Shown here piece by piece: positions 59,995 to 64,000 of a stretch of DNA of 64,000 bases. The stretch's first letter is position 1, and each line of letters opens with the position of its first letter. This stretch comes from Halobacterium rubrum (GTDB lineage: Archaea > Halobacteriota > Halobacteria > Halobacteriales > Halobacteriaceae): the NCBI RefSeq assembly GCF_021729015.1, contig NZ_JAJQQZ010000004.1:1-64000 (forward strand). The letters are read 5' to 3'. The position numbers and the translations under genes are program-made. The notes beneath the pieces are model-generated. The model made no database searches and was not told the origin of the DNA. It was given only the letters and a program-made list of their open reading frames with translations.

Positions 59995-61968
59995 CTACGC
60001 CCGCTGCTGTATCTCCTCGCGCAGCACCTCGCTGACGAGGTCGCCGTCCGCCTTCCCGCGCAGCGCGCCCATGCACTCGCCCATCAGCGCCGAGAACGCG
60101 CCCATGCCCTCCGCCTCGACCTGGTCGCTGTTGCGCTCGACGACTTCCACGACGGCCTCGCGGACCTCGTCCTCGGCTGCGGACCCGAGCCCCAGCTCCT
60201 CGGCGAGCTCGCCGGGGTCGCTGTCCGGGCTCCCAGCCAGCCCTTCGAGGAGTTCCGGCACGCCCTCCTGTGCGAGGTTGCCGTCGGCGACGAGCCCGAA
60301 GACGCCCCGGAAGTGGTCGTCCGTCAGCTGGTCGACTGCCACGTCGTCCCGGCGCAGTTCGGTGACCGTCGACTCCAGCGTCTGCGCCGCCAGCGTCGCG
60401 TCGACGCCAGCCTCGACCTGCTCCTCGAACAGCGGCCAGCGCCGGCCGTACGCCACCTGCTCGGCGAGCCCGGCGTCCAGCCCGAACTCCGCCTGGTACC
60501 GCTCGACCTTCTCCGTGAGCAGTTCCGGCGTCTCCACGTCCGACGGGTCGGGGTCGACCGGCGGCACGTCCGTCTCGGGGTACATCCGGGCCGCGCCCGG
60601 CAGCGGGCGCAGGTACCGCGACGTCCCGTCGTCGTTCGCGCCCCTGGTCTCCTCCGGGACGCCCTCCATCGCCGTCTCGGCGCGCTCCGCGACTGCCTCG
60701 ATGGACTGGGCGGCGGTTTCGGGGTCGTCCGCCACGATGGCGACGGCGTCGTCCTCGCCGGCGCCGACGGCCTCGCGGAGCGCCGCCACCTCGTCCTCCG
60801 TCACGCCGTAGGCCGGCAGTTCGTCCGTGTGGAAGATACCGCCCGCGCCGTGGCGCTTGGCGTGGTCGGAGAACTCCGTCCCCAGCCGGCGGTCGTCCTG
60901 TAGCTCGCGGCCGACGAGGCCGTCGAAGCCGAACAGCGGGACGGCGTGGACCTCACCACCTGCTCGCGGCTCGTCGCCGTCTTCTCGCGGGCTATGCCCG
61001 CTCGAACGGTCCGAGGGACTGCGTCCCTCGCTACTCGCGTCTTCCGCGGAGCGTGGCTCCGCGCCGTCGTCCAGCGCGCCCCGGATGACGCCTGACTCGG
61101 TGTCGGCGAACACGTCGGTCACGTCCTGCGTCTCGCCCACGCCGGCGTCGCGCTCGTCCAGCTCGTCGACGATATCGAGGAGTTCGACCTGCCGCCGGAC
61201 CTCCTCCCGCACGAGGTCGTCGATGTCGTCGAGGCTCTGGACGCCCTTCATCTCCACGCGCGCGCCCTCCGCAATGGAGACGTTCACGTCCTGCCGAATC
61301 GTCCCCAGCCCGCGCTTGACTTTCCCGGTCGACCGCAGCAGCATCCCGATGCGCTCGGCGGCCTCCTGCGCCTGCTCGGGCGACGAGATGTCCGGCTCCG
61401 TCCCGATTTCCACGAGCGGGATGCCCAGCCGGTCCAGCGAGTACAGCACGCCGTCCTCGCGGTCCTCGATGCGCTGGGCGGACTCCTCCTCGAGCATCAG
61501 GTCCTCGACGCCGACCGGCCCCTCGCTCGTCTCGATGACGCCGCCCTCGGCCACCAGCGTCGACCGCTGGAAGCCACCGGTGTTCGAGCCGTCGATGACG
61601 ACCTTCCGCATCACGTGCGCCCGGTCGACGGCGTCCATCTCCAGCAGCTGGGCGATCTCCAGCGCCGCGTCCAGCGCCTCGTCGTCCAGCCGGTGTGGCG
61701 GCTCGTCGTCCTCCTCGACCAGACACGTGGTGTCGTACGCGAGGTACTCGAACTCGCGCTCGACCTTGCTTTCCTCCAGTGCGGCCTCGTCGATCTCGCC
61801 CAGCTCCGAGCGCGTCGGGTGGAGGTACCGCGTGAACGTCCGGTCGGCGGCCTCCGGCTCCCGGAGCGCCGTCGGGCACGCACAGAACAGCTTGGTCGCC
61901 GTGTCCAGCTGCTGGTGGATCTCCAGCCCGGCGACCAGCCCAAGCTCCTCGTAGTCGAACTCGGTCAT
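59995..61968 (-). CDS. gatE: Glu-tRNA(Gln) amidotransferase subunit E with an in-frame hairpin insertion
   Basis: 657 residues from ATG 61968 (MTEFDYEELGLVAGLEIHQQ). GatE signatures: LVAGLEIHQQLDTATKLFC, MRKVVIDGSNTGGFQRSTLV, LVEIGTEPDISSPEQAQEAA and RGLGTIRQDVNVSIAEGARV; a C-terminal YqeY-like tail ends it. With GatD it forms Gln-tRNA(Gln). Archaeal GatE is usually around 620-630 residues. The surplus lies at about residues 297-337 (60957-61080), a stretch of Ser/Arg/Glu/Asp-rich low-complexity sequence built from three DNA hairpins. Frame is kept, so the protein is probably active. Confidence 0.93.
   Translation of the reverse strand: MTEFDYEELGLVAGLEIHQQLDTATKLFCACPTALREPEAADRTFTRYLHPTRSELGEIDEAALEESKVEREFEYLAYDTTCLVEEDDEPPHRLDDEALDAALEIAQLLEMDAVDRAHVMRKVVIDGSNTGGFQRSTLVAEGGVIETSEGPVGVEDLMLEEESAQRIEDREDGVLYSLDRLGIPLVEIGTEPDISSPEQAQEAAERIGMLLRSTGKVKRGLGTIRQDVNVSIAEGARVEMKGVQSLDDIDDLVREEVRRQVELLDIVDELDERDAGVGETQDVTDVFADTESGVIRGALDDGAEPRSAEDASSEGRSPSDRSSGHSPREDGDEPRAGGEVHAVPLFGFDGLVGRELQDDRRLGTEFSDHAKRHGAGGIFHTDELPAYGVTEDEVAALREAVGAGEDDAVAIVADDPETAAQSIEAVAERAETAMEGVPEETRGANDDGTSRYLRPLPGAARMYPETDVPPVDPDPSDVETPELLTEKVERYQAEFGLDAGLAEQVAYGRRWPLFEEQVEAGVDATLAAQTLESTVTELRRDDVAVDQLTDDHFRGVFGLVADGNLAQEGVPELLEGLAGSPDSDPGELAEELGLGSAAEDEVREAVVEVVERNSDQVEAEGMGAFSALMGECMGALRGKADGDLVSEVLREEIQQRA
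60985..61065. repeat. Three-hairpin palindromic insertion within gatE
   Basis: Three perfect stem-loops follow each other: GCGGGC TAT GCCCGC (60987-61001), CGAGGGAC TGC GTCCCTCG (61012-61030) and CGCGGAGC GTG GCTCCGCG (61045-61063). All have three-base loops. They lie inside the ~35-40 codon insertion of gatE and do not change the frame. Confidence 0.8.
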
Positions 61969-62004
61969 TACCCGACTCTGGGACGGCGAAGGCAATAAAA
62001 CCGT

Positions 62005-63603
62005 TCAGTCGCCGGCCGCCGCCGAGGACTGTCCGCCACCCGTCTCGGGCGTCTCGCGGACGCCCACGGTCACGAGGGTCCGGTCGACGACGGTGTCCGC
62101 GAGCTCGTCGGCCTCGCTGCCGTCGCGGTCCACCGCCACCGCGCCGCTCCCGGAGATGGACCGCGAGCCCGCCGTGTCGACGACGACGCTGGTGAGGTCC
62201 CAGCGCTGCTGGAACACCGTCTGGCTCCGAATCACGGTCTGCACGCGGTGGTTCGGGACGACGGTGGTCCGGCGGCGCCACCACCCCTTCTGGGTGACGA
62301 CGTGGTCGCCGTCCGCGTGCACGCCGCGGTTCGCGTGCGCCCGCGCCGCGGCCGGCACCGCCAGCGGCACCAGCGCGACCAGCGCGTACCACGGGAACGA
62401 CACGACGAACCGGCTCACGAGGAAGCCCGCAGCCACCACCGTGAGCGCGGCGAGCGCGTACCGGCGGACGTAGCGCTTCCGGGCGCGCTCCGGCGGCCGC
62501 GAGAGGTCGTACTCGTCGAACGGCTCGACGTCGCGCGCGAGCGTGAAGACGTCTGCGCGCGGCGCCAGCGGGATTGCCGCCTCCGACCCACCGCTGGGCG
62601 ACTGGCCGGGCGCGTACCCCGCCGTCTCCACTGCCAGCGACGCGAAGCCGTACCGCCGCATCAGGACGTTCTCCTCGACGGAGACGGTCTGGAGCTTCGA
62701 CAGCGGGATGGTGCCGTCCTTGCGCTCGAACAGCCCCCGCTCGTACCGGAGGTCGTCGCCGACCCGGCGCAGCCGGAACCCGTAGAACTGGACGACCCGG
62801 ACGACCGCCGACACCAGCCAGACCCCGAGCCCGAGCACGAGGACGCCCGCAGCGATCACGGCCAGCCCCACGTTCGGGACGTCGACCCGCTGGCCGAGGC
62901 TGGGCACGACGAACGTCGCGAACGCGACGACCCCCGACAGCAGCCGGGGGTCGAACGACAGCAGGCCGTACAGCAGGAGGTCGCGGTCCGACAGCTCGAA
63001 CAGCAACTCGCCGCGCTCGCCGACCGGCGTCGGCTCGAACTCGCCGGTCGACGCCTCGGCGTCCGTCCCTCCAGCAGCGGCGGGTTCACCGCCCTCCACA
63101 CCGGTTGCGGCGGCGTCGCCCGCCTCGCTGTCGGTCGCGTCCGCTCGGTCGGTGCGGCCGCGCTCGCGGGCACCGCGGCGCTCCCGGACCTCCTCCTGGA
63201 GCCGCGCGGCCTCCTCGCGGCTCACGAACCGGAGATTCGCCTCGGTGCTGCCGCCACCCGCCGTCTCCACGTCGACCTCCGCCAGCCCGAGCAACCGAGC
63301 GACCAGCGACCGCGTGACGTCGACGTTCTGCACGCGCCGCAGCGGAATCTCGCGCTCCCGCCGGGAGAACACGCCCGAGGCGATGTCGAGGCTGTCCTCG
63401 GTGAGCTCGTAGTCGAACCGCCGGAAGTACGCCACCTCGTAGCCGACGACCGCCAGCACCGCCAGCACCGCGACGACCACCGCACCCCCGGTGAGCACGG
63501 GGTCGCCCCGGGAGAGCGCCACCCCGCCGACGAGGAACGCCCACGCGAACCCGATGGCGCGGGAGACCGCGCGCAGCGGCACCGACAGCGGGTGGAGTCT
63601 CAT
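62005..63603 (-). CDS. Bacterial-PH domain membrane protein (YdbT-like)
   Basis: 532 residues with three bacterial-PH (DUF304) units: YELTEDSLDIASGVFSRRER with PLRRVQNVDVTRSLVARLLG, then GDDLRYERGLFERKDGTIPL with KLQTVSVEENVLMRRYGFAS, and a third near the C-terminus (VVTQKGWWRRRTTVVPNHRV, QTVIRSQTVFQQRWDLTSVV). Membrane helices lie between them. A Thr/Glu/Gly-rich hydrophilic loop separates unit one from two. Function is unknown; such pairs occur in many bacteria and archaea. It overlaps the neighbouring PH gene by four bases (ATGA). Confidence 0.86.
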   Translation of the reverse strand: MRLHPLSVPLRAVSRAIGFAWAFLVGGVALSRGDPVLTGGAVVVAVLAVLAVVGYEVAYFRRFDYELTEDSLDIASGVFSRREREIPLRRVQNVDVTRSLVARLLGLAEVDVETAGGGSTEANLRFVSREEAARLQEEVRERRGARERGRTDRADATDSEAGDAAATGVEGGEPAAAGGTDAEASTGEFEPTPVGERGELLFELSDRDLLLYGLLSFDPRLLSGVVAFATFVVPSLGQRVDVPNVGLAVIAAGVLVLGLGVWLVSAVVRVVQFYGFRLRRVGDDLRYERGLFERKDGTIPLSKLQTVSVEENVLMRRYGFASLAVETAGYAPGQSPSGGSEAAIPLAPRADVFTLARDVEPFDEYDLSRPPERARKRYVRRYALAALTVVAAGFLVSRFVVSFPWYALVALVPLAVPAAARAHANRGVHADGDHVVTQKGWWRRRTTVVPNHRVQTVIRSQTVFQQRWDLTSVVVDTAGSRSISGSGAVAVDRDGSEADELADTVVDRTLVTVGVRETPETGGGQSSAAAGD

Positions 63604-64000
63604 ACGGCGTCACCCTCGCCGTCCTCGGGCTCGCTCTCGATGGCGAGCCGCCGCAGCGTCTCCTGGACGTCGTCTACCCGAGCGGCAGCGAGCCCAGGAA
63701 TCGCCACGTCGGCGCCCCGGGAGCCCGCCGTATAGACGACGACGCGCCCGAGTCCGAGCACGCGCTCCAGCGGGCCGCGGCGTGAGTCGACGTGCTGGAC
63801 GCGAACGTAGGGGACAGTTGTCCGCACGCGCACGAGGACGCCGCGCTCGATGTAGAGGGTGTCCTCGCGCACGTCGAACCGCCAGATGCGATACCGGAGG
63901 AGCGCGTGCAGCGTCCCGAGCAGTGCCACGACGCCGAAGACGGCCGGCGCCACGACGAGGCGGGAGACACCGGGGTCCAGCACGGTCACGGCGACGCCCG
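63600..64000 (-). CDS. Bacterial-PH domain protein (YdbS-like), 5' end outside window
   Basis: At least 129 residues with one hydrophobic segment and one PH unit: IWRFDVREDTLYIERGVLVR, VPYVRVQHVDSRRGPLERVL and LGLGRVVVYTAGSRGADVAI, the DUF304/YdbS layout. The frame runs to the window end without a clear start, and related proteins have further membrane helix upstream, so the start probably lies beyond 64000. It is translated together with the following PH-domain gene through an ATGA overlap. Confidence 0.8.
   Translation of the reverse strand, partial: GVAVTVLDPGVSRLVVAPAVFGVVALLGTLHALLRYRIWRFDVREDTLYIERGVLVRVRTTVPYVRVQHVDSRRGPLERVLGLGRVVVYTAGSRGADVAIPGLAAARVDDVQETLRRLAIESEPEDGEGDAV

Overview
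The window is chromosomal DNA of a high-GC haloarchaeon, most likely a Halobacterium species. The evidence is the acidic, Asp/Glu-rich proteins, the haloarchaeal 5S rRNA, leaderless-type gene starts, many haloarchaea-specific families, and an Mn/Fe superoxide dismutase next to a photolyase, an arrangement I recall from Halobacterium.

Layout. (1) 1-340 is the tail of an rRNA operon: 23S 3' end, spacer, 5S rRNA and terminator. (2) 340-9500 starts with a decayed DDE transposase. It continues with a tightly packed KaiC-like ATPase / histidine kinase / LOV-type PAS histidine kinase operon, a further PAS kinase, a Bat-type HTH regulator and an amidohydrolase. (3) 9.5-16.3 kb holds a TnpB element with one in-frame stop, a metallophosphoesterase, a DUF4112 protein, a detached copy of the TnpB element's right end, an aspartoacylase-like hydrolase, a membrane protein, and decaying fragments of a formate/nitrite transporter and a beta-lactamase-fold hydrolase. 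(4) 16.4-22.2 kb is a four-gene Tat-exported operon: three LVIVD-repeat propeller proteins and a multicopper oxidase. An intact TnpB element sits exactly at the oxidase stop codon. (5) 23.8-38.5 kb is accessory DNA: an orphan ABC permease, a UPF0175/PIN pair, a metal module (P1B-ATPase with a CPG motif, HMA chaperone, winged-helix regulator, FmdE-like protein), broken RHH/RelE pairs, a large DDE transposase, a nucleotidyltransferase pair and two tyrosine recombinases, the last one abutting a tRNA-Glu gene. (6) 38.5-64 kb is mostly ordinary core genome: molybdenum oxidoreductase, ThyX, SOD, photolyase, an acyl-CoA ligase/SDR/F420/quinone-oxidoreductase run, mptE-folP, TrmJ-like methyltransferase, EamA exporter with an Lrp regulator, gatE and paired bacterial-PH proteins.

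Most notable points are the KaiC/LOV-kinase operon; the LVIVD/multicopper-oxidase export operon with a perfect palindrome upstream; a stand-alone TnpB-type right end that could encode a guide RNA without a linked tnpB; a CPG (not CPC) metal ATPase in a complete metal module; and a roughly 35-codon in-frame insertion made of three perfect hairpins inside gatE, resembling a protein-coding palindromic selfish element. Everything was read by eye; no database search was run.
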